Under the pieces are notes generated by a model. That model saw only the letters and a program-made list of their open reading frames with translations. It made no database searches and was not told where the DNA came from. Made by a program: the position numbers and the translations under genes. A stretch of DNA of 64,000 nucleotides, taken from contig NZ_CP044222.1 in the NCBI RefSeq assembly GCF_008727795.1, positions 3,658,001 to 3,722,000 on the forward strand. The letters are read 5' to 3'. Numbering within the stretch: the first letter of the stretch is position 1; every line of letters starts with the position of its first letter. This stretch comes from Nitrincola iocasae. Lineage in GTDB: Bacteria > Pseudomonadota > Gammaproteobacteria > Pseudomonadales > Balneatricaceae. This document shows, piece by piece, positions 7,791-17,244 of the stretch.

Positions 7791-10700
7791 ATGTCAGAAT
7801 CCAGCCACTCTCAGGATTCCATTCAGAGTGAACTCGACCCATCTGCCGAGTCACCAAGCGTTACTGAAAATGCAGCGTATGATGTGATTCGAAGTCGATT
7901 GCTGACGCAGGGAGAGCAACTGCAATCACAAGTCGAGGCACTCAACCAAGCGCGCTTATCTGAGTTTGGCCAGATTGATTTAGCAGTGGCTCATCGATTT
8001 AGAGTCCGAACTGAGAACAATTGCATTGCCCGTGACATTGTTCAGGTGGGAGAGTATCTGCTATTTGGTTACAACGTCTTTATTGGATTAAAGAACACTA
8101 CTGCCGTCAATGATGTGTTTGCTCTATATCGGCACAATGCCGAAGCTGATTCGTTTGAAATGGCAGAGGTGGCGCTAGAGGGCACATTTCTATCTGAAGT
8201 CGCTTTTGTAAACGACTTTACCGAGCTGTACACCTACTACAATAATGCGCGCCTGCTTCAATTACAGGTACGCAACAACCGCTTATTAGCCTCTTTCCAG
8301 ATAGGTGAACGCAGCAGCGATATACGCGTTTTTCGTTGGCAGATAAGTGCTGATGCTAAATCAGTCACCTACATAGACAATCGAGGTGAACGCGACATTA
8401 AGCTACCACCCTCACAGGATTTTGAGTGGACAATGCTAGGCCGCGAACACATGGTGAATGGTAAATACCCTCATTTTTCAGTTCTGGATCGTATTTTTGT
8501 TGATACCCTGGGCGGAGACCTGACGGTAAAAATTGAAAACAATACTGAAGCAGGGAAAGGGATATACTCTGAGCCAGTTGATGAAACTAATCAATCGCTT
8601 AACGATATTGAGCTAGGGTATGCTTTGCTCGGCGACCTTATACTCCTACGTGTACTACCCTATCGCGAAACGCACGTCCGTTATTTTGTATTCAACAGCT
8701 TTAACCAGGAAGTCAAACGTATTGATGATATAGGCGAAGCCTGTATCCAACTACCTGAAAACCATGGCATCATTTTTCCTGGTGGCTGCTATTTAGTCCA
8801 GGGCGGCTTGCGCTACTTTAGCAATGACCAAAAAGGACTGGTTTTCCAACGATTTGTTCGCTCACCTAATGGTGAGGATGTGCTTTATGTATTTTACCAA
8901 GCGACTGATGGGGTCGTAGCTTTATACCCATACAATATGATTAATAAAGCCTTGAGCAACCCGATTATTAGTCATGGCTATGCTTTGGCGGATGATGGTC
9001 GTTTAATTGTCTTTACCGCCGAAGAAGAGCCGTCTCGCACTCATCCCATGCAGGTATGGCACACACCTTTTTTCTCTGAAAGCTACGCCAGTCAGCAACC
9101 TACAAGCCAATCATTTTATGGTCGTATTGGTAATCCCGAGCTGGTACGTGGCATATCAGAAATCTACTCGACTATACGTTTAATCCTGCAACAAGATGCC
9201 AGCGCCCACCATTACAATTCATTGTCACAAGCCGCTGCACGTTTATTTGATCACTTTTACTGGTTATCCAGCCCTGAGTTGGAGCAGATCGCAGGCTTAC
9301 TTAAAGAGGTCTCCTCTACAGCCGAGCTGGTGCTCGATGAGTATGAAAAAGTTAAAAGCATTCAGTCACATGCTGAAGCGGCCTTAGTAGAAGCCAAGCA
9401 ACGGCAGCAACAATTACTGTCATCTTTGCGCCCTGACAACTGGCAAACTCCAGAACCTTTTGTGCAAGCCTTATCGGAGCTAAGACAGCAACGCGGGCAT
9501 CTGTTAACCATACGTGAGTTACGCTACATAGACGTCGCTCAGGTAGATGAAATGGAAGCGGAGGTCATACAGGCAGAAGTAGGAATAACAAATGCTACTG
9601 CCAACTTCCTGCAGCAAGACACGGCACTGGAACCTTACTACGCACAAATCAAATTACTGACAGAAGCAGTTGATCAGGCCAACTCTAGCATCGAGTTACA
9701 ACCCACACTCAATGAGCTGAAAGCTCTCTCAGAAAGCCTGGATCTGCTTTCAGAGTTAATTGCCGGGTTAAAAATTGATGATGCCAATCAACACACCCGC
9801 ATCATTGACTCAATCAGTGAGATCTACGCACAAACCAACCAGATTAGAGCGCGTGCACGCAACCGAGCACAGAGTTTTGGCAGTGATGAAGCGCGGGCGC
9901 AATTTGCAGCCCAGTTCAAACTGTTTAGCCAGTCGATTAACAATGCCCTCGCTTTGGCACAAACCCCGGATCAATGCGATGAGCAGCTGTCTCGACTGTT
10001 TGTTCAGTTAGAAGAACTTGAAGGACAGTTCTCGGAATACAATGAATTTTTAAATGACATTCTCACCAAGCGTGAGGAAATTCAAGAGAGCTTTGAAGCA
10101 CACCGCCAACGTTTAACTGACTCACGAAACCAACGCGCTCAGTCAATTTTTGATGCGGGCAGCCGTATTTTGGTGAACCTGTCTCGACGCTCTTCACGGT
10201 TTAAACGTGCCGATGAGTTAAATACCTATTTTGCATCTGACCCCATGGTGCTTAAGCTGATAACCTTAGCTCAAGAGCTTCGCCAGCTGGATGACAGTGT
10301 TAAGGCTGACGACATTGAATCCCGGCTTAAAATGGCAAAAGAGCAAGCCATTAGAGCACTACGCGACCAGGTAGATCTATTTGAAGAGAATGGAACAGTC
10401 ATCAAACTGGGTCCTCGCCATCGTTTCAGTATTAATACCCAAGAGCCCGAACTCACTCTAATTCCAAGAGGTGATGCGTTAGTTTTACACCTGACAGGTA
10501 CTGACTATTACGAAACTATCGATGACCAGCGTTTAGTCAAAGCTAAACCCTATTGGCAGCAAGCACTGGAATCTGAAAATGAACAGGTTTATCGCGCAGA
10601 GTTTTTGGCTGATAGCATTCTGCACGCGGCACACAGCCAAACAGAAGGTTTGAGTTGGGCCGTCTTAGTGGAAGCAAGCACTCAATTTGAAACCTTGCTG

Positions 10701-12740
10701 GCCAAGGTTCGAGAGTACAGCGGGTCCAGATACAGAGAAGGCTATGAACGAGGCATTCATGATCATGATGCGGCCCGTATTTTACATAAGCTCATCCCTG
10801 CCCGTGAAGCCGCGGGGGTGTTGTACTTACCCGCCGATGCACGTGCTATTACACTGTTGTTCTGGTGGCAAACTCAACATGAAACCGCCCAGCTACGCTG
10901 GCCCCAATCAGCACGCTCTGCGGCGCAGTTGCGTCGCCTGTTTAACACCACTCAAGCCATTCAATTGCTGGAAACTGAAATAGCACAACACTTAGGTGCC
11001 TATGTCGATGCGCAGCGCTTACCCCTGCAGCAGCAGGGTATCAGACAGGGTGCCGAGTTTCTGGTGGCGACATTAAGTCACCCTCATATTGACTATGTGG
11101 TCTCTAAATATGCAGAGCAATTAACGAAACAACTTGAAGCCAGTGTAGATGATCAAAGCTGGCAAGGTTTTCAAGCCGCATTAGCAGAGCTAGACGGGGA
11201 TATTGGTGATCAATGGGCTCTGGTTGAAGCCTGGCTAAGTGCGCTGGTTCAGTATAGCGGTGCTGACGAATTACGCCCCTACATACCCGAAGCTGTTTTA
11301 CTGATACTGAACCAAGACCGCGAACCCATAAAGGCTTTGCAGGTGGATCTCAGCTTCAGGGTTACTGAGCTGTTAGGTGAACATCCGCGTATTGCTGAGC
11401 AACAACTCCTAATGCGCCTTGATGATTTTAATGCGCGCTTAAGTACCTTTAGACAGCAATGGTTACCGGCTTATCAACAATACCTTCTCGATCGGGCTGA
11501 GGTCGTTCGTGAAGCACGTCAAACCATACGTGTCGATGAGTTTAAAGCACAACCGCTGAGTTCTTTCGTTCGCAATCGATTAATTAACGAAGTGTATCTA
11601 CCCATTATCGGCGACAACCTCGCTAAGCAAATGGGTACCGTGGGAGATAGTGGCCGCACAGATTTGATGGGGCTATTGATGATGATTTCACCACCCGGTT
11701 ATGGCAAAACCACCCTAGTGGAGTATGTTGCTAATCGGCTTGGATTAATTTTCATGAAAATTAACTGCCCGTCTTTAGGGCATGATGTGTTGTCTCTTGA
11801 TCCCCAGCAAGCCCCAAATGCAACAGCAAAGCAGGAACTGCATAAGTTGAACTTAGCCTTAGAGATGGGCAACAATGTGATGCTGTATTTGGATGATATT
11901 CAGCATACTCATCCGGAATTTTTGCAGAAATTCATCTCACTCTGTGATGGCAGTCGGCGCATTGAAGGTGTCTGGAAGGGCCGCACCAGAACCTATAATA
12001 TGCGCGGTAAGAAGTTTTGTGTGGTCATGGCGGGTAACCCTTATACGGAATCGGGTGAAGTCTTTAAAATCCCGGATATGCTGGCTAACCGAGCGGATAT
12101 TTATAACCTGGGTGATATCCTGGGTGGCCAGCAAAACGCGTTTGAACTGTCGTATATTGAAAACTGTCTGACCTCGAACCCAATATTAGCGCCCTTGGCG
12201 ACCCGAGAGTTAAGTGACTTTTACAAAATTGACGCCATGTCTCGTGGAGAACAAATTGCCAATGCGGAGCTTCAGCACAGCTATTCCAATGCCGAGCTCA
12301 ATGAAATGATATCTGTGTTGCAGAAGTTACGCATAGCTCAAACGATCATTTTGAAAGTGAATCAACAATATATTGCCAGTGCTGCACAAGCTGATGAATA
12401 CCGAACTGAACCTCCATTCAGACTGCAGGGTTCTTATCGCAACATGAACAAACTGGCTGAGAAAGTTACGGCGGTAATGAACGATGATGAGTTACAGCAA
12501 GCCATTGATGACCTCTACCAGGGTGAAGCCCAGCTACTAACCACCGGCGCAGAAGAAAACTTACTTAAGCTCGCTGAATTACGTGGTACTTTAACTGCAG
12601 CACAAGCTCAGCGATGGCAGCAGATAAAGCTGGACTTTGTTCGCAACAATGCCTTTGGCGGGGCGGATTCAGATACAGGCCAACAGGTTGTAGTGCAACT
12701 AGCTGACATAGCAAAAGCATTAAAGCAACCATCTCACTAG
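7791..12740 (+). CDS. Giant DUF3686-family 'DNA repair ATPase' with C-terminal AAA domain
   Basis: A 1649-residue protein. The N-terminal ~500 residues are beta-rich (repeated short strands such as RFRVRTENNCIARDIVQVGE and GYALADDGRLIVFTAEE), suggesting a propeller-like sensor. Residues about 500-900 are mostly coiled coil. The C-terminal AAA ATPase has Walker A PPGYGKTTL at 1301-1309 and Walker B VMLYLDDIQ at about 1363-1371. The layout matches DUF3686 proteins, annotated in databases as DNA repair ATPases without, to my knowledge, direct proof of that role. The start is ATG 7791, eight bases after AAGGA; a GTG two codons earlier is possible. No nuclease motif seen. It closes the PspA/flotillin cluster; an ATPase acting on or with that membrane assembly is an inference. 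Confidence 0.8.
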   Translation: MSESSHSQDSIQSELDPSAESPSVTENAAYDVIRSRLLTQGEQLQSQVEALNQARLSEFGQIDLAVAHRFRVRTENNCIARDIVQVGEYLLFGYNVFIGLKNTTAVNDVFALYRHNAEADSFEMAEVALEGTFLSEVAFVNDFTELYTYYNNARLLQLQVRNNRLLASFQIGERSSDIRVFRWQISADAKSVTYIDNRGERDIKLPPSQDFEWTMLGREHMVNGKYPHFSVLDRIFVDTLGGDLTVKIENNTEAGKGIYSEPVDETNQSLNDIELGYALLGDLILLRVLPYRETHVRYFVFNSFNQEVKRIDDIGEACIQLPENHGIIFPGGCYLVQGGLRYFSNDQKGLVFQRFVRSPNGEDVLYVFYQATDGVVALYPYNMINKALSNPIISHGYALADDGRLIVFTAEEEPSRTHPMQVWHTPFFSESYASQQPTSQSFYGRIGNPELVRGISEIYSTIRLILQQDASAHHYNSLSQAAARLFDHFYWLSSPELEQIAGLLKEVSSTAELVLDEYEKVKSIQSHAEAALVEAKQRQQQLLSSLRPDNWQTPEPFVQALSELRQQRGHLLTIRELRYIDVAQVDEMEAEVIQAEVGITNATANFLQQDTALEPYYAQIKLLTEAVDQANSSIELQPTLNELKALSESLDLLSELIAGLKIDDANQHTRIIDSISEIYAQTNQIRARARNRAQSFGSDEARAQFAAQFKLFSQSINNALALAQTPDQCDEQLSRLFVQLEELEGQFSEYNEFLNDILTKREEIQESFEAHRQRLTDSRNQRAQSIFDAGSRILVNLSRRSSRFKRADELNTYFASDPMVLKLITLAQELRQLDDSVKADDIESRLKMAKEQAIRALRDQVDLFEENGTVIKLGPRHRFSINTQEPELTLIPRGDALVLHLTGTDYYETIDDQRLVKAKPYWQQALESENEQVYRAEFLADSILHAAHSQTEGLSWAVLVEASTQFETLLAKVREYSGSRYREGYERGIHDHDAARILHKLIPAREAAGVLYLPADARAITLLFWWQTQHETAQLRWPQSARSAAQLRRLFNTTQAIQLLETEIAQHLGAYVDAQRLPLQQQGIRQGAEFLVATLSHPHIDYVVSKYAEQLTKQLEASVDDQSWQGFQAALAELDGDIGDQWALVEAWLSALVQYSGADELRPYIPEAVLLILNQDREPIKALQVDLSFRVTELLGEHPRIAEQQLLMRLDDFNARLSTFRQQWLPAYQQYLLDRAEVVREARQTIRVDEFKAQPLSSFVRNRLINEVYLPIIGDNLAKQMGTVGDSGRTDLMGLLMMISPPGYGKTTLVEYVANRLGLIFMKINCPSLGHDVLSLDPQQAPNATAKQELHKLNLALEMGNNVMLYLDDIQHTHPEFLQKFISLCDGSRRIEGVWKGRTRTYNMRGKKFCVVMAGNPYTESGEVFKIPDMLANRADIYNLGDILGGQQNAFELSYIENCLTSNPILAPLATRELSDFYKIDAMSRGEQIANAELQHSYSNAELNEMISVLQKLRIAQTIILKVNQQYIASAAQADEYRTEPPFRLQGSYRNMNKLAEKVTAVMNDDELQQAIDDLYQGEAQLLTTGAEENLLKLAELRGTLTAAQAQRWQQIKLDFVRNNAFGGADSDTGQQVVVQLADIAKALKQPSH

Positions 12741-12829
12741 AAGTTTATGCCTATCTATCTGTGATAATCAGCATTCAAACAGCGCCGTCAGGAGAGTAGA
12801 ATGGCTTGGACTTCTTAAAGGAATTTAGA

Positions 12830-14110
12830 ATGACACGTTATACAAGTACACTGCGTCATTGCCGTTCACTGTTGGTGGGTGTTAGTTTGTTACTGCCCCT
12901 TACCCTGCTCTCGGCCTGCGCTTCGACGCAATCAGAGTCTTCACCGATTATGGCATCTAACACCAGCCAGGGAATCCCACAGGCGGTAGAACAAATCAAC
13001 CAGCGGGAAAGCTTTGACGCCTGGCTCGAGGCATTCCGTCGTGATGCAGCGACTCAAGGGATTAGTCCCCGGGCACTCTCGGCACTGGATAATGTGCGCT
13101 ATCTGGAACGCGTGATCGAGCTCGACCGTTACCAGCCTGAATTTGTTCGTCCCATTTGGGAATACCTGGATAGTGCCGTATCCCCCACCCGGGTCAGCAA
13201 CGGTCGAGAGAAGTTGGCCGAGCATGGTCAAACGGCGATGCAAATGCAGCAACGTTATGGTGTGCCTGCTGAAATTATCGTCGCTATCTGGGGTATTGAA
13301 AGTAATTATGGCGGCAACTTCGGCAGTTTTTCAGCACTCAGTTCGTTTGCAACCCTAGCCTACGACGGTCGGCGTAGTGACTTTGCCCGCGGAGAGTTGC
13401 TGGCCGCGCTGCGTATCATCGACAGTGGTGATATTGCTGCAGACGAGATGATTGGCTCCTGGGCAGGTGCCATGGGCCACACTCAGTTTATTCCTTCCAG
13501 TTTTGAAACCTATGCCCAGGATGGTGATGGTGATGGTCGTCGAGATATCTGGGGCAGTATTGCCGATGTGATGGCGTCGACGGCTAATTATCTGGCTCGA
13601 TCCGGTTGGCAGACTGGACAGCCTTGGGGAGTAGAGGTCAAGTTACCATCAGGCTTTGACTATGCCCAAACCGAGCGTCTTAGCAGCGCCGAATGGGCCA
13701 CTCAAGGGGTACAGGCTTTGAACGGCCCACTGCCGACCTTCGACAGTGCCGCCGTGATCGTCCCGGCAGGTGCTCAGGGGCCAGCGTTTATGGTCGGAGC
13801 CAATTTCCGCACTATCCTGCGCTATAACAACGCCACCAGTTATGCCTTGGCCGTAGCCACCTTGAGTGATGCGATTGCCGGGCGTGCAGGCATTCAACAA
13901 CCCTGGCCGCGTGATCAGCTACCCTTAACCCGTGCCGATGTGCGTGAGCTTCAGCAAAGGCTGAATGCACTGGGTTATAGCGTCGGCGAGCCCGATGGGA
14001 TTTTGGGGCCGAATACACGTAAGGGTTTGGGAGTCTTCCAACAGGACCAAGGGTTAGTGGCTGACGGCTTTGCTAACCAGGCGGTGTTGGAGTTGATCAG
14101 GCAGCGTTAA
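12830..14110 (+). CDS. Lytic murein transglycosylase (MltB family), outer-membrane lipoprotein with PG-binding domain
   Basis: A 426-residue predicted lipoprotein: signal peptide with lipobox LSAC, Cys30 being the lipidated residue. The SLT_2/MltB-type catalytic domain spans about residues 55-345, with the probable catalytic Glu157 in IWGIESNYGG. A C-terminal peptidoglycan-binding domain (about 365-425, VRELQQRLNALGYSVGEPDG) follows. Such enzymes cleave the MurNAc-GlcNAc bond to form 1,6-anhydroMurNAc during wall remodelling. ATG 12830 is chosen because AAGGA stands seven bases upstream and it gives a clean signal peptide; the frame opens earlier at 12806. It is separated from the preceding ATPase gene by 89 bp and its codon use resembles the chromosome backbone, so it is probably not part of that cluster. 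Confidence 0.9.
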   Translation: MTRYTSTLRHCRSLLVGVSLLLPLTLLSACASTQSESSPIMASNTSQGIPQAVEQINQRESFDAWLEAFRRDAATQGISPRALSALDNVRYLERVIELDRYQPEFVRPIWEYLDSAVSPTRVSNGREKLAEHGQTAMQMQQRYGVPAEIIVAIWGIESNYGGNFGSFSALSSFATLAYDGRRSDFARGELLAALRIIDSGDIAADEMIGSWAGAMGHTQFIPSSFETYAQDGDGDGRRDIWGSIADVMASTANYLARSGWQTGQPWGVEVKLPSGFDYAQTERLSSAEWATQGVQALNGPLPTFDSAAVIVPAGAQGPAFMVGANFRTILRYNNATSYALAVATLSDAIAGRAGIQQPWPRDQLPLTRADVRELQQRLNALGYSVGEPDGILGPNTRKGLGVFQQDQGLVADGFANQAVLELIRQR

Positions 14111-14166
14111 TGGCTGCATTCGCAGTCAGCAAGTAATGGCGGGAGTCATGTATAGATGGGTACTAA

Positions 14167-14769
14167 TTAGAAGGTTTGTTCAGCCGAATCTTGGATCAAC
14201 TCACCCCGTAACTGGCTGTTGGTCATCTCCAGAAACTGCTCAAGACACTCTGTTTCTCCAGTGACTTGAGCGGTGACTCTCTGTGCATACTGAACATCCA
14301 GATTTACACCATATTGATCTGCTAAATGCCTGACAAGCGATTCATGTTCATACTGAAAATGGATAACCGCTGTGGATTGAGGACGTACCTCAATCAACTC
14401 GGCAGTATTTAACGGATCACTGATCGCCTGACTGTAAGCTCTTACCAGGCCACCAGCGCCCAGCTTAATGCCACCAAAATAGCGCACTACGGTTGCCAGC
14501 ACATTATCCAGGCCTTTGTGCTGCAACACATTAAGCATGGGGCGCGCAGCCGTGCCGGATGGCTCACCATCATCGGACTGACGCACTTGTCCGTTTACCA
14601 GCATGGCGTAGCAAACATGCCGCGCTTCCGGATGCTGCTGCCAAAGGGCCGCCACTTTAGCGAGGCCTTCTTCCTGGCTGTATATACTTTCGATGCGTCC
14701 GATAAAGCGTGATTTCTTAATTTCAAAATCACTTTCTACCGGATGTTCAAGGGTTTTACTGAATGACAT
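14167..14769 (-). CDS. yigZ: YigZ / IMPACT-family protein (UPF0029)
   Basis: A 200-residue cytoplasmic protein with the N-terminal UPF0029/IMPACT domain (about residues 15-125: EIKKSRFIGRIESIYS, HVCYAMLVNG, SDDGEPSGTAARPML, VVRYFGGIKLGAGGLVRAYS). A C-terminal DUF1949 domain occupies about 140-195. The motif GEPSGTA is the family hallmark. The E. coli homologue YigZ lacks a settled biochemical role. It converges with the transglycosylase gene and lies 16 bp after the SrkA gene on the same strand, so it is probably co-transcribed with it. Confidence 0.9.
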   Translation of the reverse strand: MSFSKTLEHPVESDFEIKKSRFIGRIESIYSQEEGLAKVAALWQQHPEARHVCYAMLVNGQVRQSDDGEPSGTAARPMLNVLQHKGLDNVLATVVRYFGGIKLGAGGLVRAYSQAISDPLNTAELIEVRPQSTAVIHFQYEHESLVRHLADQYGVNLDVQYAQRVTAQVTGETECLEQFLEMTNSQLRGELIQDSAEQTF

Positions 14770-14785
14770 CGTCCCATCATCCTGG

Positions 14786-15775
14786 TTACAGCACGCGCAA
14801 CACCGGCTCTTGCAGGGCAGAAAGCTGTTCGCGCAGTTGTAGTATGTGTTCGCCCCAGTAACGTTCGGTGTTGAACCAGGGAAAGCTCAGTGGAAACGCC
14901 GGATCCTGCCAGCGACGCGCCAGCCAGGCACTGTAATGTAGCATACGCAGGGTTCGCAAAGGCTCGACCAGATGCAGTTCGCGCGGATCAAAATCGGCAA
15001 ATTCCTGATAGCCAGATAATACCTCAGCTAGTTGCAACTCACGCAAATGACGCTCGTTTTCGCTCAGCAACATCCACAAGTCCTGCATCGCCGGTGCCAT
15101 GCGTGCATCATCGAAATCGACAAAATGAGCCACATCATCACGCCACAACAGGTTGCCACCATGGCAGTCGCCGTGAACACGGATATAGCTCAGATCATCG
15201 AACAGGGTAAAGGCAGTTTCGATTCTCAGCATCAGATCACGGGTCAGCGACAGGTAAGCTTCACGCAGAGAGGCTGGCATAAAATCCCGAGCGATCAGCT
15301 CGATACTGTTATAGCCAAATGAAGCCAGATCCAGTACCGGACGCTCAATAAAAGGACGCGCCGCACCAACACGATGCATGCGCCCCAAGGTATGCCCTAA
15401 CTGATACAAATGGTCCGGGTTATCCAGATCCGGTGCGCGTCCGCCACGGCGAGGAAAGAGTGCCAGTCGAAAGTCCTGATAGTGCAGCAGACTTTCACCC
15501 TGACTATTTTTCAGCGGCGTTACCACTGAAAGCTCCTGCTCTTCCAACTCATAGCAAAACTGATGCTCTTCCAGAATCTGTGTATCCGACCAACGCCCTG
15601 GACGGTAAAATTTGGCAATCAGTGGTATTTCTTCTTCAATGCCCACCTGATACACGCGATTTTCATAACTGTTCAGTGCCAGGATGCGTCCATCCGTGAG
15701 AAAGCCCTGCGCGTCGATGGCATCCAGAATAAAATCCGGGGTCAGGGTTTCGAATGGATGAGGGGATAAGCTCAC
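14786..15775 (-). CDS. srkA: Stress response kinase A (SrkA/YihE), Ser/Thr protein kinase
   Basis: A 329-residue kinase of the choline/aminoglycoside-kinase-like fold, close to E. coli SrkA: shared blocks include LNSYENRVYQVG, KFYRPGRWSDTQILEEHQF, RVHGDCHGGNLLW (catalytic loop Asp) and FVDFDDARMAPAMQDLWMLL (metal-binding Asp). E. coli SrkA counters stress-induced programmed death linked to Cpx and reactive oxygen. The start codon is GTG at 15775, aligning with the SrkA N-terminus; no better ATG exists. Probably in an operon with the downstream YigZ-family gene. Confidence 0.92.
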   Translation of the reverse strand: MSLSPHPFETLTPDFILDAIDAQGFLTDGRILALNSYENRVYQVGIEEEIPLIAKFYRPGRWSDTQILEEHQFCYELEEQELSVVTPLKNSQGESLLHYQDFRLALFPRRGGRAPDLDNPDHLYQLGHTLGRMHRVGAARPFIERPVLDLASFGYNSIELIARDFMPASLREAYLSLTRDLMLRIETAFTLFDDLSYIRVHGDCHGGNLLWRDDVAHFVDFDDARMAPAMQDLWMLLSENERHLRELQLAEVLSGYQEFADFDPRELHLVEPLRTLRMLHYSAWLARRWQDPAFPLSFPWFNTERYWGEHILQLREQLSALQEPVLRVL

Positions 15776-16016
15776 TGAAAACTCCGCATTAAGTCTAATA
15801 AACGCTCAGAGTAGCCTAAAGCCAGCGTAACTGACAGCGAGCAATATGCTCCAGTAGGGTATTTACGGAGGCATACTCAAGACTTCTGACGAGTTTGGCA
15901 TAAGCGTTGAAGAGAAAACTATTGCATTATGTGATAAAAAACTCACTAATCTGTTACGAAATGCTAGCGCACCTATTAAAATCTACAATCACTCACCCCT
16001 TGGTTAAGGATCATCC

Positions 16017-17231
16017 ATGAATTTGCCGACCACACAGTCAACGCAAGTCATCGTTGTAAGCAATTCTTCAGATAATCCCTTTGCTATTGATGTCGCTTAT
16101 GCCATGAATCAACGCGAAGACATTGCCGACCTGATCAGCATGAAGCAATTCATGAATACTGAGTTTTGCCCTCGATTTATTTCTGACGAAGCGGATTTTG
16201 ATCATATCGGTCGTACCCTCAAGGGGAAGAGTGTCATCATTGTCAGTACCGGGAGCCATATAAAAAGCCGGCAGGAATTGGCCATGGCAAATTTAATTAT
16301 CGCGAGGGCTGCGAAAGAAAATGGTGCGAAGCGGGTGATTTTGGTTGAGCCGGACTTGTTCTACAGTGCTCAGGACCGTGGCCCCTATCAGGATTCAGGT
16401 CAAACCCATCTTGAACGAGATATCCATGACATAAAGAAATTCGACGGCCAACCCTTTACGGCCAAACTTTACGCCCAGGTGCTGAAGCTTTCTGGTGTAG
16501 ATACCGTCATGACCGTTCATAACCATTCCGAGTCAGTGCAAAAAATCTTTTCCGATGTGTTTGAAGGTGATTTTCATAACTTAATCCCTTATCAGATCTA
16601 TGCACATTATCTGTTAAATTCAAACATACTGACCTACGGCGATGACGGTGAAGGGCTGGTGCTTTGCGCGCCGGATAAAGGTGCGCGTGAATTCGTAAAA
16701 GAAATGTATAAATCCCTGGGCTTAAGCAAAGCAAAATTTATCATGCTCGACAAAGAGCGTACCGCTGAGCGAAAGGTGGAAATCACCTTGCATAAAGAAA
16801 GCGAACACACCTTCGACGGCTTAGAGGGTTCCAGTATCATATTATTTGATGACATGGTGCGGACGGGATCTACAGTGGTGAAATCCTGCCAATTTCTACA
16901 GCAAATAAAGCCGCAACGCATGGTATTTGCTGTCACTCATTTTTATGCCAGTGACGAAGGGCGGGAACGTATGGCCCACCCAACTATTGATGAAATTTTA
17001 ACGCTGAATACATTACCAACAATTTTGAACCGTGATGAACAAGGGCGGTTACGTAAAAAAATGGTGGTTTTAAAAGTAGAAAAGTGGTTAGCGCAAGAGC
17101 TACTTACGCTTCTCAACTTACCCCAAGTTCAACAACAGGAAGCTAACCCCTATAAAATTGATATGTCATCTAAAAACCCTCGTTTTAAGCGCAAAATCTC
17201 GTTCAGTGAAGAGCTCTCTGAGTTGAAGTAA
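16017..17231 (+). CDS. Divergent ribose-phosphate pyrophosphokinase (PRPP synthetase) homologue
   Basis: A 404-residue protein, longer than the usual ~315-residue Prs. Two tandem phosphoribosyltransferase-type folds are visible. The N-half has IVSTGSHIKSRQELAMANLIIARAAKENGAKRVILVEPDLFYSAQDR. The C-half has a flexible-loop-like DKERTAER where Prs has DKRR, and a PRPP-binding loop ILFDDMVRTGSTVVKS where Prs has DDMIDTGGT. About 60 C-terminal residues are additional. Catalytic Lys and the second Arg of the loop are kept, so activity is possible. The gene converges with xpt (13 bp between stops), so a role in supplying PRPP for base salvage is plausible but not shown. It is unlikely to be the housekeeping prs. 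Confidence 0.75.
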   Translation: MNLPTTQSTQVIVVSNSSDNPFAIDVAYAMNQREDIADLISMKQFMNTEFCPRFISDEADFDHIGRTLKGKSVIIVSTGSHIKSRQELAMANLIIARAAKENGAKRVILVEPDLFYSAQDRGPYQDSGQTHLERDIHDIKKFDGQPFTAKLYAQVLKLSGVDTVMTVHNHSESVQKIFSDVFEGDFHNLIPYQIYAHYLLNSNILTYGDDGEGLVLCAPDKGAREFVKEMYKSLGLSKAKFIMLDKERTAERKVEITLHKESEHTFDGLEGSSIILFDDMVRTGSTVVKSCQFLQQIKPQRMVFAVTHFYASDEGRERMAHPTIDEILTLNTLPTILNRDEQGRLRKKMVVLKVEKWLAQELLTLLNLPQVQQQEANPYKIDMSSKNPRFKRKISFSEELSELK

Positions 17232-17244
17232 AGGGCTATGCCCC

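Noticed and set aside
3605..12740. Anti-phage defence island
   Set aside because: No nuclease, toxin, restriction or recombinase gene is present; defence remains possible but nothing in the sequence supports it over a membrane-stress role.
12801..12818. Five-codon ORF starting ATGGCTTGG before the transglycosylase gene
   Set aside because: Too short and without supporting context; the ribosome-binding site at 12818-12822 belongs to ATG 12830.
14111..14128. Hairpin after the transglycosylase gene
   Set aside because: A seven-pair stem with one G-U exists but no T-run follows, so it was not called as a terminator.
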